A DNA stretch of 64,000 nucleotides, from assembly GCF_047663525.1 (NCBI RefSeq), contig NC_092593.1, forward strand, positions 27,244,501 through 27,308,500. The letters are read 5' to 3'. Of this stretch, positions 12,635 to 24,911 are shown piece by piece. The DNA comes from Anas platyrhynchos. Taxonomy: Eukaryota > Chordata > Aves > Anseriformes > Anatidae. A program made the position numbers and the translations under genes. Positions within the stretch are counted from its first letter, which is position 1, and each line of letters begins with the position of its first letter. Below the pieces are notes generated by a model that saw nothing but the letters and a program-made list of their open reading frames with translations, had not been told where the DNA came from and did not search any database.

Positions 12635-12680
12635 TTTGCATACAAGAGGGCAAGAACATCCTCGGCCTGGAGTATCCACC
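12635..12680 (+). other. ZDBF2: 5' part of zinc-finger exon: 5' UTR or extension coding
   Basis: The exon opens after the acceptor CTGCTTCTTTCAG at 12634. These 46 nt lie before the MQNR start codon. They are free of stops in the frame continuing from 12126, reading SLHTRGQEHPRPGVST before the methionine. If translation begins at 12681 they are simply leader sequence; the bases before that ATG (CCACC) form a good Kozak context. Confidence 0.6.
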
Positions 12681-12740
12681 ATGCAGAATAGGCAAGGATA
12701 CTGCAACTGCTGCCATGTACACTACAGTAATCTGGAACAG
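12681..12740 (+). CDS. ZDBF2: ZDBF2 coding exon with the first half of the DBF4-type zinc finger
   Basis: Encodes residues 1-20, MQNRQGYCNCCHVHYSNLEQ, and ends at donor CAG|GTAAGA in phase 0. Cys8 and Cys11 form the CX2C half of a DBF4-type zinc finger; the histidines come from the next exon. The sequence closely matches the N-terminus of vertebrate ZDBF2, which also starts at this methionine, and the ATG has a strong Kozak context. I chose this start as the conservative one. An in-frame extension through 11532 and 12075 is possible. ZDBF2 is a probable nuclear protein of poorly defined biochemical role; in placental mammals it is paternally expressed, and imprinting is not expected in birds. 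Confidence 0.92.
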
Positions 12741-13575
12741 GTAAGAAGCCTGCAGCATAACACAGCAGCAGATAGCAAGAAGTACAGATAGGCTTTATCA
12801 GCTTACAAAATGTCATTCTCTACACTGAACAACCAACACTGAACAATGGAAAATTAGCAATTTGTGAATTGTACTGAGTGTGCACAGAGAAGAGGAATCA
12901 CTTTTACCTGTTAAAGAGAAGCTGGTGGAACGGCATGCTTGCTGCAGTTTGCTTTTCTGAAGTGTCACCCTGCTGTGCATTACACTCATTAGGTTTATTT
13001 CAGTGGCTTTAATTTTAAGATTTGTATAGACTGTGTCAAGTATTAGGGCTAGTATGTTGGATATAAAAGCTGAAGACGTTTGATCAACTACTTCTCTGTG
13101 TTTAACTCTGTTGGTCTCTTATCTTTTAGACTTTTCTAACTAGAGAGTAGGAGCCTATTTAATCTTCTATTCTATGAAAAGTCTCCACAGTTTGAGTGAA
13201 TTATGGGATATTTGCTCATATGAAGTCCAAAAATATTTTTAGTCATTGTTTATAGATATGTTTAGAGTATTTGTACGAATCACAAGAGATTTGTGAGCAT
13301 CTCTCAGATCTGCTGATTTAGATTCCATTTCAGAAGGGGTTTAAGCACATTTTAGTATATTATTTGTGACTCCCTAAGCATTCTTATGGCCTTGATGCAA
13401 TGAGAATTTTAGTAGAAAAGATTGAAGATTTTCCTTTCTACTTAAACATTTTCATTGTAAGGAGAAACGTTTAACCTGGGAAATAACTTTTCTGAACATA
13501 GGAAGTAACTTTTCTGAATAGGTCAGTGTGTCAACAATGATATTAAACTAGCAATATGTTTTGTCTTTCCATCAG
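12741..13575 (+). other. ZDBF2: ZDBF2 intron within the zinc finger
   Basis: GTAAGA...TTTCCATCAG, 835 nt. It separates the CX2C and HX5H halves of the finger. It contains a 22-bp tandem duplication at 13479-13520 and nothing else identifiable. Confidence 0.9.
13479..13520. repeat. 22-bp imperfect tandem duplication
   Basis: GGAAATAACTTTTCTGAACA and GGAAGTAACTTTTCTGAATA are adjacent copies, shortly upstream of the 13576 exon acceptor in a ZDBF2 intron. Confidence 0.75.
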
Positions 13576-13703
13576 CATATTTTCAGCTCCCAGCACAGAC
13601 ATTTTACCACTTACCGCAGGAATCGTATGGGTACCAGTAGCTTGATGGAGCGTTTCCTGCAAGATGTTTTGCAGCATCATCCCCACCGATACCATGACAG
13701 CAG
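13576..13703 (+). CDS. ZDBF2: ZDBF2 coding exon with the second half of the zinc finger
   Basis: Encodes residues 21-62 plus two bases of Arg63, between acceptor TTTCCATCAG and donor GCAG|GTATAA. His21 and His27 complete the C-X2-C-X9-H-X5-H DBF4-type finger. They are followed by [21 protein letters not shown], a segment strongly conserved in ZDBF2 proteins and predicted to be helical. Phase 2 at the end fits exactly with the large exon at 18744 (AG+G gives Arg). The finger family is typified by Dbf4, where it contributes to Cdc7 kinase binding; no such role is established for ZDBF2. Confidence 0.95.
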
Positions 13704-16700
13704 GTATAATACAGTTCATTTGTTTTTAAATGTATCCTAGTAGAATGCATGTATTGTGAATTCTTATTTCTGTTCCATTTCTGAACAGTAAGTTTTGCCC
13801 ATTTGAGGTGAAATTTCCAAATTGCTTTCAATATGAAAAAGAGTGTATTTATGTAATTGTTGTCCAGTGTATTCCTTTTGTGTTCTCTTTGCACTTCTAA
13901 ACTTCATTACACTGCTTAAGGATTTGATATAACACCATTGATACCAATTAAATATGAAGACCTGATGAAAAGAAGGAATATACTGGTCAGCTAGAATATA
14001 TACACTGTGGGCTTAATTTATATATTTCACAGTACATTTTATGGTATGTATCGAGTTCATAATTTTGGCTTGCTGAATGTGGTGCTTGTCAGGTGAATAC
14101 TTATGCTTATTTATCCATTATTATTGGAGTTTGTTATCCTTAGAGTTACTACGTGCATGAATTAAGTTAATTGGCCAGTTCATCATTGCTCAGATTTGAA
14201 GTGTTCTCTTTATCACGTGCACGTTTAAGAGTGATAAGAGGGCGTATAAACTTTTTTTCTGTAGAAGGGCCAGCTGAAAGATCTGTTAAGTCTCATTCCT
14301 TGTTATGTTCTGACAGGCAGTCAAAAATCCCAATCTGAACCCAGTATATTGTATTTTGATAAATAACTTTTTTTTTTTTGCTACTTTCTCTATATCTCTC
14401 ATTATTGGAAAATGCAGTATATACTTTAAGGCAACACCCAAATTAAAAAGGTAGATATCTCTTGAGGTGTTGCTAATACAAGGTTATTTCATTTGGTGAA
14501 TAAAATCTGCTAATCAGTAAAAAAACAAGCTATCCGTTTTCCTCTAAGTTGCTGGTAGAATGAATAGAATAAGCAAAATAATGTACAAGGCCTGGATAAA
14601 ATAGGTTGACAAGTGGGGGAGGAATAATTCCAAATCTATACAGAGTTTGGAGGAAGAAAACCAAAGATGGAAGAGAGCGTGAATAGACTTTTGTTGTGAT
14701 TCTGCTCTGAAAAAGACTGAGTCAGAAAGTGATTTAAGTAGCATCTGGGGTAAGGATAGGATTCTCTTCTTTCTTACATAAAATCTCTTGCATTGATGCA
14801 TAGTTTCACAAAGTAAATGCTTATACAAACCATGCAGAAGCTGAATTCACACAAGGGATCTTAAGACTGTAATTTTAAAAGGATTATAAAAATATTTGTA
14901 AGCCTTGATTTATTTTGCAGAACCAACCAGTGTCACTAGTAGTGATGTGGCAGAAGGAAAAAAATTCATCTGAGCTTTGCCTTTTGCTGAATTTCAGAGG
15001 ATATTGGTGTTCTGCCTTTCCTCATGGTCCAAAAAAAAAATGAAAAAAAAGGGGATGAGGGGGGGAGGAAAAACTATCTCTTCCTCCAAATTCTTGATGT
15101 GATTGTTTTTTCGATAAAGAACTAATATTGAAATATTGAGCATTTAAGAGAGTAAATCTATTTGATTTTTGGTGTATTTTGTCATAAAACTGCCAAAAGT
15201 ACCTAACTTCAGAACTGAAGTTTTATTTCATCCCCCAGAAACATTTGTTTGTAAATAGTTTCTGAAAATCACGTGTTCTGGTAAGTGAGCGAGGAGCCTG
15301 GGAATTTGTTAGCTTATCCATATCAAAATCCACTTAGTGCTATATACAGTTTTCTAGCAGCATCCAGATGCTGAGTGTTTCAGACAAAGATAGAAGAACT
15401 CTGAGAAAGTTAAAAGATTAAAGGAGAAGACAAAACCAGTACAAATAGATTTAATTCTGATCTATAAGATTTTGAAGTTGACAAAGATTCTTTACCTCAG
15501 TGCTTAGGTGTGTGCACCAGTAGGGCACAGCAGTTCAGCTGACAGGCATAATTTGATTATCTGATGCATTTCATTACCTTGCATTCAAATGATGATAATC
15601 CTCTTTTTTAATTTCTAAGAGGTTTCTTCTTGTGCTTAGTCAGTCCTAATATCTCTTATCTGTACTCTTATGAATTTATCACCCCCCTCCTTTTTCTTTT
15701 TAAAAAAGAATTCCACTGTATTCTATATCACACTTCCTCAGCCAGTGGTGTATAATCACGTTTTTGGAGTTACAGAAGGAATATTAGATATTGTGTCATA
15801 ACTTGTATTCATTCCTTTTAAAGTAACACTGCGTCTTGAGCAGGGAGGAGTTGTGTACTGCTGTTGGTAAATTGTTGTGGCTTGTTAGGCTCATGCAAAG
15901 TGTGTTGTAAGTTGTATCCCTTGTTGTTTATCAAAATTGAACTCAACCTCTGCATTGCATTCCTTTATTTGTTCACAGGATCCATACAGCATTTTTTTGT
16001 CATCTGCAGATTTTAATACTTTACAAAAATTTTGAAAGGGCAAGTGAGTCATAAAACTTAGCCTGAACAAGAGGGTATTCTGCTTCTGATCTTTTTGTCA
16101 TCATGAAGATTGTTTAATCTATTTTATACTAGCAATCAGTTTGTTTTTTGATTGCTTTTTTTCCTCCACCAATAATTTTTTAGTTTTTGAATAGACTCCA
16201 AAGGACCTTAATGAAAGACTCTTGTATATCTAAATAGTCCATCTTTTCTTCTTTACCCACTCCTTTATCACTGCCTAATACATCTAGTGTTTGAACTTGG
16301 GAAAAATCTTAAATGAACTTTATCAATGGAGCCGTAGGTAGTGAGTCTGTAATAACTTCTTTTCTTTGGGTGTGTTAATGCAAATATTGACAGCCAATAC
16401 TTGATATGTACATCACTCAACTGAGTGAAGAATAATATACCAATTGCCAAAGTAAAATACTCTTCAAATTACCTTGTTATAAATAGCATCCAGTGCTTCA
16501 TCACTTTTTTATATAGCCAGTGTGTGTTGTTGTTTTTTTTTTATGAGTTGAATTGATAGGAGGGAACTTTGATCAATAAGATGTTCATGTGAATGCTGTT
16601 GTTTCCTTGGAAGGCTTTTTATGTTTGATGAATGTTGCTTCAGTCCCTGCACTGTGAAATACCATAGGTCTTGGTCTTCTAATAACTTCAATTTCAATAC

Positions 16701-18743
16701 TATTTTGCATTAAAATGTTTTGTTTATGGCTGTTAGTGACTCTGTAGTTCTCCTCACATGACTTAATAGAGATTTCAGCACTCTATGAAGGAGTCTCAGA
16801 GCTGTTAGTAATTATTTTTGAGAGGCCACAGAGACTGTGTGGGATGTTTCAGAAGGACTGGGGAAAAAAAACGTAAAGATTGTCAATTTTAAGTAAGGGC
16901 AGAGAGGACCTACTTGTAGACTTCTTTGCTTAAATTATGGTATTTCCCCGGCAGTTGAAAAGATGAACTCTTCATAAAAATCCAGAAGACAGTGAATTGA
17001 TGAGTAATGGTTACTGCTGATTTAGTCAAGGAAAATCACATCAGGTCATCTTTAACAGGGTAACAGACCTTGTGAATAGAAGAGAATCATCCATTTCGGC
17101 ACCATCTGTCCTGTTGCATCTATCATGCCATCTATCAAAACCCCAGATTTTGGCATGTTCTTGTATGAGACTTACAAGCAAGCTAAGGAAAATGTGATTG
17201 GAGATTAAACAGTGGTTAAATGAGTAACTGGCTGGAAAAAATAATTTATTTCTGGCTTGGGGGTAGAGTGGGAGAGAGACCGTGAAAGATCCAACAAATC
17301 TCATGTTGGATCATGAATGAGTCCTATCCTGAGCCTTGAAATATGTGGTTTTGAGTGTGATTTACTGGTGCATTTTTTTCAGTTTGTTTTGCTTTGCTTT
17401 TTGTTTCTGTTTTGGTGATAATCCTATGAAGTGTGTTTTTTATTGCACTAAGTTTTGTCATCTCTATAGAGGCCAAGTCAACTTTATTTCTTTTTAAAGT
17501 AGCCAAACCTCTTTTTTTTTAATTTTCAATCATAAAACAGTAATTCTAATGTGAGAATTCTTTTTCTTCTATTTTTCACAATAAAAGACTAAGCTATATA
17601 TAGCTATAGCTATATTCAGAAAAATTCTGTGATTGTTTTTCAGTATGAAGTAGCCAGTTGGAAATACTTGCTATAGGCTTACTTGGTATCAGCAGGCTTA
17701 ATTAATAACTTTAGTAAAATCAGACACATTAATGTCTGAGTCCTTCAAGGAGTTCAACATGTTGACTACTGAATGCTTATAACCAAGGAAATTACTATAC
17801 AATAGAATTTATTCACAGTACGTCCTTAGCAGATGAATGTACCACAAAAGATGCATGGCATGCATTAAAGCACACATCTCTTTTGACTCTTAAAAGGCCT
17901 GGTCAAAACTTTCAGGGGAAGCATCGTATTCTCCCTTTAGCTATATTTGCTACATTTTAAAACTATTTTCTTATTTTATTTTCGGCTGTTCCAATATTTG
18001 TAACCTTGTGGGTTCCTGTGGTATATAAGAAATGGTCCATGTTTGTCTGTCTGTTCTGTTAATTCTGCAAGAAATAGGCATTTTATTCGAGGCAGTCCTA
18101 AAAACAGAGTGGCCAGTCCTAGGATATATAAAAGTGCGCTCTTGTCACAGTGAGCCTGAACAATCATAACTTGGCTTCTTATAGAAGTGAGTTAGAGCTG
18201 TGGTATGTCTGTGAGAAGCAATAAGCATGAAACTCCTTGGTGGGAATGTGTACAGAGTTCCTATCAGACAAACGTGTTTTGCAGGGAAAGAGGCGTTTAT
18301 AGTCAATAGTATTTTTAATTCTGTGCCTTATTATAAAGTTCCATTTCTTTACAAAAGCTCATTATTTAATTAATTATAGTTTTACCAAGGAAAGAACATC
18401 CTTCTAAGCTCACAGCTTTGAACAAATGAAAACTCTTCAGTTTTCTTGCTTTATTCTATTTTATAAAATTATTATAACGTAAGTTTGGCAATTCTTAATG
18501 GATAGTTGCATGGAGAAGGTAACCAACCAATGCCCGGGTTGTCTTTTGCTTTGTGGAACATTTCTTGTTTCACTTTCTAATGGAATTTCTGTGTTAAAAT
18601 AGTAGAGCTGGAATCCTGTGTTTGTTCATTAGGTGTGATGCACTCTAGGTAATTACTTTTTAAAAGCTATTGTTAAAAAAAAAAAAATCTTAAACATATT
18701 TACAGTGTTTATATAGTTGGGTTTTTTTATTTATTTCTTTTAG
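13704..18743 (+). other. ZDBF2: ZDBF2 intron before the large exon
   Basis: About 5 kb of AT-rich sequence from GTATAA to TTATTTCTTTTAG. No internal exon, repeat family or long ORF could be supported. Short homopolymers and an alternating TATAGC stretch near 17.6 kb are the only structure. Confidence 0.85.
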
Positions 18744-21481
18744 GCCAACCTATGATGACATGCCACTCCAAATCACTTCAGCATCTGCTAGGATTGCTTG
18801 CCTGTCTTCAGAAGAGACGGAGAAAAAGAATAGAGGCACACAGGAGATTTCCAGCAAAGACCAGGAGTCCAGTGATGACATGTGCTCTTCTGCTCCATGT
18901 CCCTCTCATGAGGGCCCAAAGGAAACTTCTGTAACACAAACACTTACTCAGAAATTAAAAACTGAGAAGGAATGTGTTGTAGAAATATCCCAGCAGTCTA
19001 TTGGCATTTGTAGCAATGAGAAACGGGATGTCCTGAAAGATGCTCAAACTGCAAATCGTAGCCATGAAGACCAGTTTACAGCTGTGAGCCCCATACCTCA
19101 CCATTTGTCTGTCACTCCTTTAATACCTAGTTCTTCTGTTAATCCTAAAATAGAAAAAAATGCTAAGAATTTGTCATCATCAAATACGATTCCACATAGT
19201 GGATGTGATGAAACAGGAACAGAGATAGGCGATAGGGATGTGTTATTGAAACCATGCTTGAATCCTGCTCTGGCGCTGGCTCACCCCAAATACCCTTCAG
19301 TTTCACAACAGAATCCTGTATATAGGCACAGGGATTCTTTACTTATTACCTCAGGTCAATCTCTTTTAAAACAAGATGGTTTACAAACTCAGGATGAAAC
19401 TTCGGTGTCTGATTTCCATCTCAGGGATACTGTGGGTATTAACAGCTCCCTAGATCTTGGGACTTCCCCACAACTAGCAGGATGCAAAAATGTGAAGACA
19501 AACGTGGGTGATGAAAGTTCAGTGGATGAAACTATTGAAAATGTTATTCTGAAGTACTGCCATGGAACCACATATGAAGAACTTCATTTCAAAGAGGAGA
19601 ACAATCTCTGTTTAACTGTTTCATCCCTTCTGGATCGTACTCATTTAGAGGGCTCTGAAATGAGTTTTGACTGTGATGCACCTATTCAATCAGGAACAGA
19701 CTTACCCAAGGCAGCTGTAAAAGACATAGAGTTGCTAAAAGAGGTCCAAATAAGTTTGCAAGATAAAGATTATGGAACACAGCTCTCTTCTGTTTTAAAA
19801 GGTGAATCATTGCAGCAAATAGAAAAAGTGAAGCGGGATGTAGTAGCTCATACTGAAGAACCAGTTCTTCCAGCTCTGCCTCATGTGCCTCCTTCTTTTG
19901 TGGGAAAGACTTGGTCTCAAATAATGTATGAAGATGATATAAAAATTGAAGAACTTGTGCGTGATTTCAGGGAAGGTCGTTTTCGCTGCTACTTTGACAG
20001 CGAATCCACAGCCAACTTTACGGGGAGGAGAATGAAGAGAAAAAAGCAGAAAGACGAGAAAAAGGATGATGCTGCTGAGGGTAACAGAGTAGAAAGTACA
20101 TCAGTTAAAGCACTGCCAGAATTTAATGATGCTTTAAGTGGTGGCTCTGATTTTGATAACCAATCTGTAGCTTCAGATATGCTATGCAACCAACAAATTC
20201 TTAAAATGCCTAGGAAAAGGACATGGCGCCTAGCTTCAAGATGCCAGGTGGTTAAAGTTAGCCATGGCACACAAACAAGTCTATTGGATTACCCTGTAAC
20301 AAAAAGAAAAATGGCTAGAAAGGAGTCTGATCAAGCTGATCAGAAAGAAAGCACCATGTGGTCAGAAGGTGAAAAGACTCCAAACATGAAAACTAGACTA
20401 TGTGCCCTTAAACTTCCCGAGTCCTATAGCAAGATTATGAGCCCTGTGCAACCCAAGACAACAGTGTATGTACTTTCATGTCCAGAGATAAAGCAGTGTA
20501 AAGGTAAACCTGTAGACATTCCTAAAACGAGGAAAAATCGTAACTCCACAGATAGCAAGGACTCTATAAGGTATAAATACAAACAGTGTTCTTTGAAGTA
20601 TTATGACCCACTGACAAATAGAGTTCTGAAAATGCCTCCCAAGAGTTCTGTTGGAGAAAAGGTCAAAAAGCCCACCCATGTTAGACAGCTTTTCAGAAGT
20701 CTCAGCTTTGATGCAAACATGAGGAAACTAGCCGATGCACAGAGAGAAGGCACACAATCGAAGTCCTGCAATTGGTCAGACCTCTATAGCTCATCCTCAG
20801 CAACTCTTCTGGCAGACCCAGGTAAAGGGAACGATACAGCATCAAGTCAAAAAGCAGATGGATCTTCCGTGATTTCTGTAGAAAGAACAGATTGTCTTGT
20901 ATCTGGTCACTCTGAGAACTCTCTGAAACACCTGTCCATTTCACCTTTGAACTCTCACCCGTCTGTGATAGAAGGAGACTGTAGATTAACTCCTTTGAAC
21001 AGCAGAGTTACCAAAACTCCTCTGACCTCCATCAGGAGTGAGCGATTAGAGAGGGAGAATCCAAAAGCAATGTGGAAGAGAAAAGAAGGCACTAGTATAG
21101 AACCACTTTTTTCCAAAAAAGCTGCAGGAGCTATGTCTGTCAGATGCACTGTTGGGAGGAGGGGAAGCAGAGTAAGCACAGGCAAACAAACTTCCAGAAC
21201 TATAAAACAGCAAAAAGAGGGACTGAGAAGGAAACTTTCTCCTTGTGCCCAGAAATCTTCTGCTTTTTCCATACACAGGCGCCAGACAGGGAAAACTACA
21301 GTGGGAAAGCACCTTAAGAAAGAAAAGCCTGATGCTAAAAAAATAAAGGTGAGGAGGAAACCAAAAAGGACTTTTCTGAACTCAACAGTCGTCACAGGGA
21401 TTCCTGAAAAGGGGCAGAAAGTCTCGCCAGGATCTTTTCCTAAAAAGCCAGAGAGCTTCTTCCAAAGTCAGAAGCTGGGAA
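18744..21481 (+). CDS. ZDBF2: ZDBF2 large coding exon (residues 63-975)
   Basis: One 2,738-nt exon encodes most of DBF4-type zinc-finger-containing protein 2. Like the mammalian gene, nearly all coding capacity is in a single exon. The first about 380 residues are polar, serine-rich and probably disordered. A conserved block lies at about 447-481, with WSQIMYEDD from Trp453 and a GRFRCYFD segment ending at Asp481, a signature I associate with ZDBF2. A second block at about 690-725 includes THVRQLFRSLSFD (707-719). A Lys/Arg cluster at about 921-938 (KKEKPDAKKIKVRRKPKR) looks like a nuclear localisation signal. The assembled protein is 1,011 residues, against roughly 2,350 in human. The exon ends in phase 1 at GGA A|GTAAGT. 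If that donor were ignored the frame would run eight more codons to TAG at 21505-21507. Confidence 0.95.
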
Positions 21482-21618
21482 GTAAGTGGAGATTGGGGTC
21501 ACCCTAGCACTGTGAACCAACCCTCAAGAACTGCTGTACCGTTACTTCGAAACTGTCTCATTCTACCAGGTGAGAGCTAGCCACCAAAACATCTTTTTTT
21601 TTTTTTTTTTCTTTATAG
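21482..21618 (+). other. ZDBF2: Short terminal ZDBF2 intron, 137 nt
   Basis: Donor GTAAGT is a perfect consensus and the acceptor has a long T tract ending CTTTATAG. Retention would end the protein at 21507 with the tail SKWRLGSP, so an alternative C-terminus is possible. Confidence 0.75.
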
Positions 21619-21728
21619 CCAGCACCTGGAAAAGAAGGGAACAAAAGGAGGTCATAGACAAAGCAGCTGAAGTGTTAGAGCTGCAGAAAGTGCAAAGCCA
21701 GTCTAATGTGAAACAGGTACAACTTTAA
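21619..21728 (+). CDS. ZDBF2: ZDBF2 terminal coding exon
   Basis: Joined in phase to the large exon (A+CC gives Thr976), this encodes 36 residues ending at TAA 21726-21728. The residues from Ser977 start STWKRREQKEVIDKAAEVLE and are charged and predicted helical. Choosing this exon makes the total CDS (60+128+2,738+107 nt before the stop) exactly 1,011 codons. A weaker donor (CAG|GTACAA) at 21717 could instead lead to a further exon, but no good partner was seen. The strong splice sites and coding-like composition support it; homology at this end I cannot confirm from memory. Confidence 0.7.
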
Positions 21729-23168
21729 ACTGAGTTCTTGTTCCTGATATATGGGACATTATATATGGGGCATATATTGCACTGTTCTACTGTGTAAAGC
21801 TGCAGAAGTTGTGCATTTGAGTTAAAAGCACTTAACCCTATTTGCTAGACTTCACTTGTGCATCAAAACAAATGAGCTTGAATAGTATCATATTGTTTTT
21901 ATGGTATTATCAGTGCGTCATAGTGCACTACAATAGGGTAAATTAGAAGCTGTACTATTGTGCCTATTCTCATTTTTTTCCACATAATTTTAAAGTGCAA
22001 AACATAACTCATGCTAAAAATTAATTTAAGGTATCTTAATCTGGGGTGAATTCTGTGTATGTATTTTGTGTTTGTATATATGCACATCTTGTTCAACACG
22101 TATGGTATATACTTGCCTATGGAGTGGTATTGAAATTAATACAGTATGATACAATTCAGATCAATTCAGTGTTTTCTTGAAACAAAATACAATTATACAT
22201 GTTTTTATACCAACTTTTTCTTGAAACCATGTCCAAATCAGTTATTTTGGGCAACAAGTCACTGTGGGCTGTTACCAAGCAATAATGGACCATGCTGGTA
22301 AGGAAATATGTCTCCCTTGAGTACTGTTCCAATGGTGGTGGCTATACTGAAACCTCAAATTCCAAAAGAAAATACAGTTGTAGGGTTACTTTATTCTGCT
22401 TTTTGTTTTAAATAGCTTACTACTAAAGTTTATAGGTTAAATTTACATTCCTTAGTGAGGGGATGGAAAAGTTAGAGACAAGTAGCAGTGAGTTGTTCTA
22501 ACCTTAAATTTGACATCCAGTGGTTGTTTTTTTTGATTTTAATTGGGCATACTGTTGGTTTAGTTTTTGTGTGCTGTAGTTGAAACTACTTTTAAATATT
22601 CAGTAAAACCTAAAGCGACATCCATCTAAATATATTAAAAATAAAATATCTGTTTCATAACAGATATTTAAATAAGCTGAATTTAACAAATAAATAAATT
22701 GTATTCAATTAGTGATTTTTGTTAGGCCATTGATCTATGATTTTGTCTACGGCAAAAAAAAAAAGTAGTGTTCTGTGGCTTCGGGTTATATTTGTTTCTG
22801 GCTTTTGTTTTGTTTTCTTTGGGAAGGCTTTTTTTTTATTTTTTTGCTTTTGTTTTAGTTGTTATGATGACAGCTTATTTAATTAATGTGTGTTTAGGAG
22901 AAAAACCCTAGTTTTTAAGATGTTTCTATACTTTAAAATCAAAATTAATTGTTCACTTGTATTAAATTAAGCAGAGAGTTAAACTTCGTCACAGTCAGGG
23001 CTCTGGTTTGCAAATCTGCAATTTGGTATATTATATAATCTGTTGTACAAGTATACAAATTGACAAATAACTTTACAATAAATCTTATATGCTAAAAGAA
23101 AGCATATATAAAAGACCAAGACCCTGCTCTCTCTGCCATTACACACTATGTGTGTGCTTTGTGTGTGC

Positions 23169-23207
23169 TTTCTCCCTCCCCTCCCCCCCCCCCAAAAAAA
23201 AAAAAAT
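23169..23207. repeat. Homopyrimidine C-rich tract followed by an A run
   Basis: About 25 pyrimidines ending in 11 consecutive C residues, then 13 A residues, seen directly. It is a low-complexity sequence that could form triplex-like structure. Confidence 0.8.
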
Positions 23208-24054
23208 CAAAACACATTCTTGATTCGCTTTCTGAAGTGCCAAGGGTCACTAGTTTGTATTGAGATAAAGCTGTGCTATGAAATGTTGCATTTTGAAATA
23301 CAGCATCTGAATGAAATGTAAAAGCTGTCATCATAAGCCACTCATTGTTTAAAAAAAAAATACATAAAAAAAAAAAGAAAAAAATCCAACTATATAAATG
23401 TGCATATTTCCCAGGACAAGTCAACGATGTGCATGTACTTAAACCAGCTGGAAACTAAATTGGAAGTCAAATATCATCTGACGCTTCTTTTTTTTTTTTC
23501 TTTTAGTTTTGAAATAAAGTCTGTTTCTATGGATGAGTTTTCCTATGGTTGTCAGTTGACAAGAATCTTATGACTGGATTACAAGTCACTGGAAAAAAAA
23601 AAAAAGGGGTTATGAGTTCTTATAGCTCTAAACTAATTGTGCCTGTATAATTTAATATTTTGTCTAATATAAAACTGATTTTTTAAAGCAAAATTTTAAT
23701 GGAATGGTTTTTATAGAAAGCCTAATTTTTAGATTAAAGGTTTAAAGCAAAAAAAAAAAAAAAAGATTTTTAAGATAAAGTTTGTTTTAAAGCAAAGCTT
23801 TAAATTAACTCTTAAGTCCCATTCTGACATATTTTTATGATACAAGAATGTTTGCCTATCTAATTTCTTCAATCTAATTTTTCACAATATTGTAAATATG
23901 AAAAGTATAGATTGTTCTGTTTGAGTAAGGTTTAATGCACATTCTACTTTGATTGCTAGTGTGTATTTGTTTACACTCAAAAATACTGTTTTCCATACTC
24001 ATTTATTGCAAACTTGTTTCTCCAGCACAGAAATTTCCTTGAAACATTGAGAGT

Positions 24055-24060
24055 AATAAA
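24055..24060 (+). terminator. ZDBF2: Candidate polyadenylation signal AATAAA
   Basis: Canonical hexamer 2.3 kb after the ZDBF2 stop with GT/T-rich sequence downstream. It is one of several candidates. Confidence 0.3.
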
Positions 24061-24879
24061 GTATATTGTGGACTATACAATGACTAACTTTTTTAGCATC
24101 TTTTTTTGGGCGGCGGGGTACATAATAGACCCCTTTATCTAGGTGTTGAGCTGTTTATTTTTTTTTTTAACAGAAAAATGTTATTTAATTAAAAGTGTAA
24201 GTAGCTATGTATTTACCTTTAAAAAAAAATAAATAAAGATGAACTCTAACAACGTTTATTATAGAAGACTTGAGGTCCAAGTCTGGAAACAATTCTGTGG
24301 TTGACAATGTAAAAGTGAGATTTAATGTATGCTCAGATTTTATTCTATGCATCTCTTATGACTGTTTGAACACCTCTTCTGTGCATGCTCAGTGACTACT
24401 AGGAAAGAGGGGAGATTGTGGTATGAGAGAAGCAAATGCAGAATCTGCCTTGGAAGAGGAGTTAATGAAAATATGTGTAAAAAAAAAAAAAAAAAAAGGC
24501 AGATATACTCAAAATACCATGTGCATGAAGGACAAATGAGTTTTTGGGGGATCTTGGGGAATTGTTTTACTAATTCCTCATTAATATTATATATTCTGCT
24601 GCTGTTACTGAGTAGCACACTGTTCATTGACATCATGGCCAAAACTTCAGAACATGGTTGTAGAGGCTACAGCAATGGAAAAATTGAATGCTGAAATGCT
24701 TTCTCATGGAAATTGAAAGGATGGTTTTTTTGTTTTTTTGTTTTCATCATTGGACAAAGGTACTTACCAGTATAGTTTCATGTCTTAATGTGCAAAAGCA
24801 AGAAAAGACTTCTTGACTAAAGAGGAACAAAGTCATGCTTTTAGAATCTAACTTGCAGCAGTTAGATGCAGAATAGCTT

Positions 24880-24911
24880 GCATAGAATAGAAAATAGAAT
24901 AGAATAGAAAA
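24880..24911. repeat. ATAGA-type simple repeat
   Basis: CATAGAATAGAAAATAGAAT followed by further TAGAA units. Such AGAAT repeats often arise at CR1 3' termini in reverse orientation, but no CR1 body adjoins it. Confidence 0.6.

Larger units (their letters stand above)
21729..24060 (+). other. ZDBF2: Probable ZDBF2 3' UTR, end uncertain
   Basis: AT-rich, non-coding sequence directly after the stop. AATAAA signals occur at 23513-23518 and 24055-24060. The latter is followed by TTGTGG- and T-rich sequence that could serve as a downstream element. More AATAAA matches occur at about 24.23 and 26.1 kb, so the cleavage site cannot be fixed without transcripts. Confidence 0.35.

Noticed and set aside
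20955..21395. 146-codon minus-strand ORF opposite the ZDBF2 large exon
   Set aside because: It is antisense to a well-supported coding exon; its Phe/Leu-rich composition is the mirror of Lys/Glu-rich sense codons.
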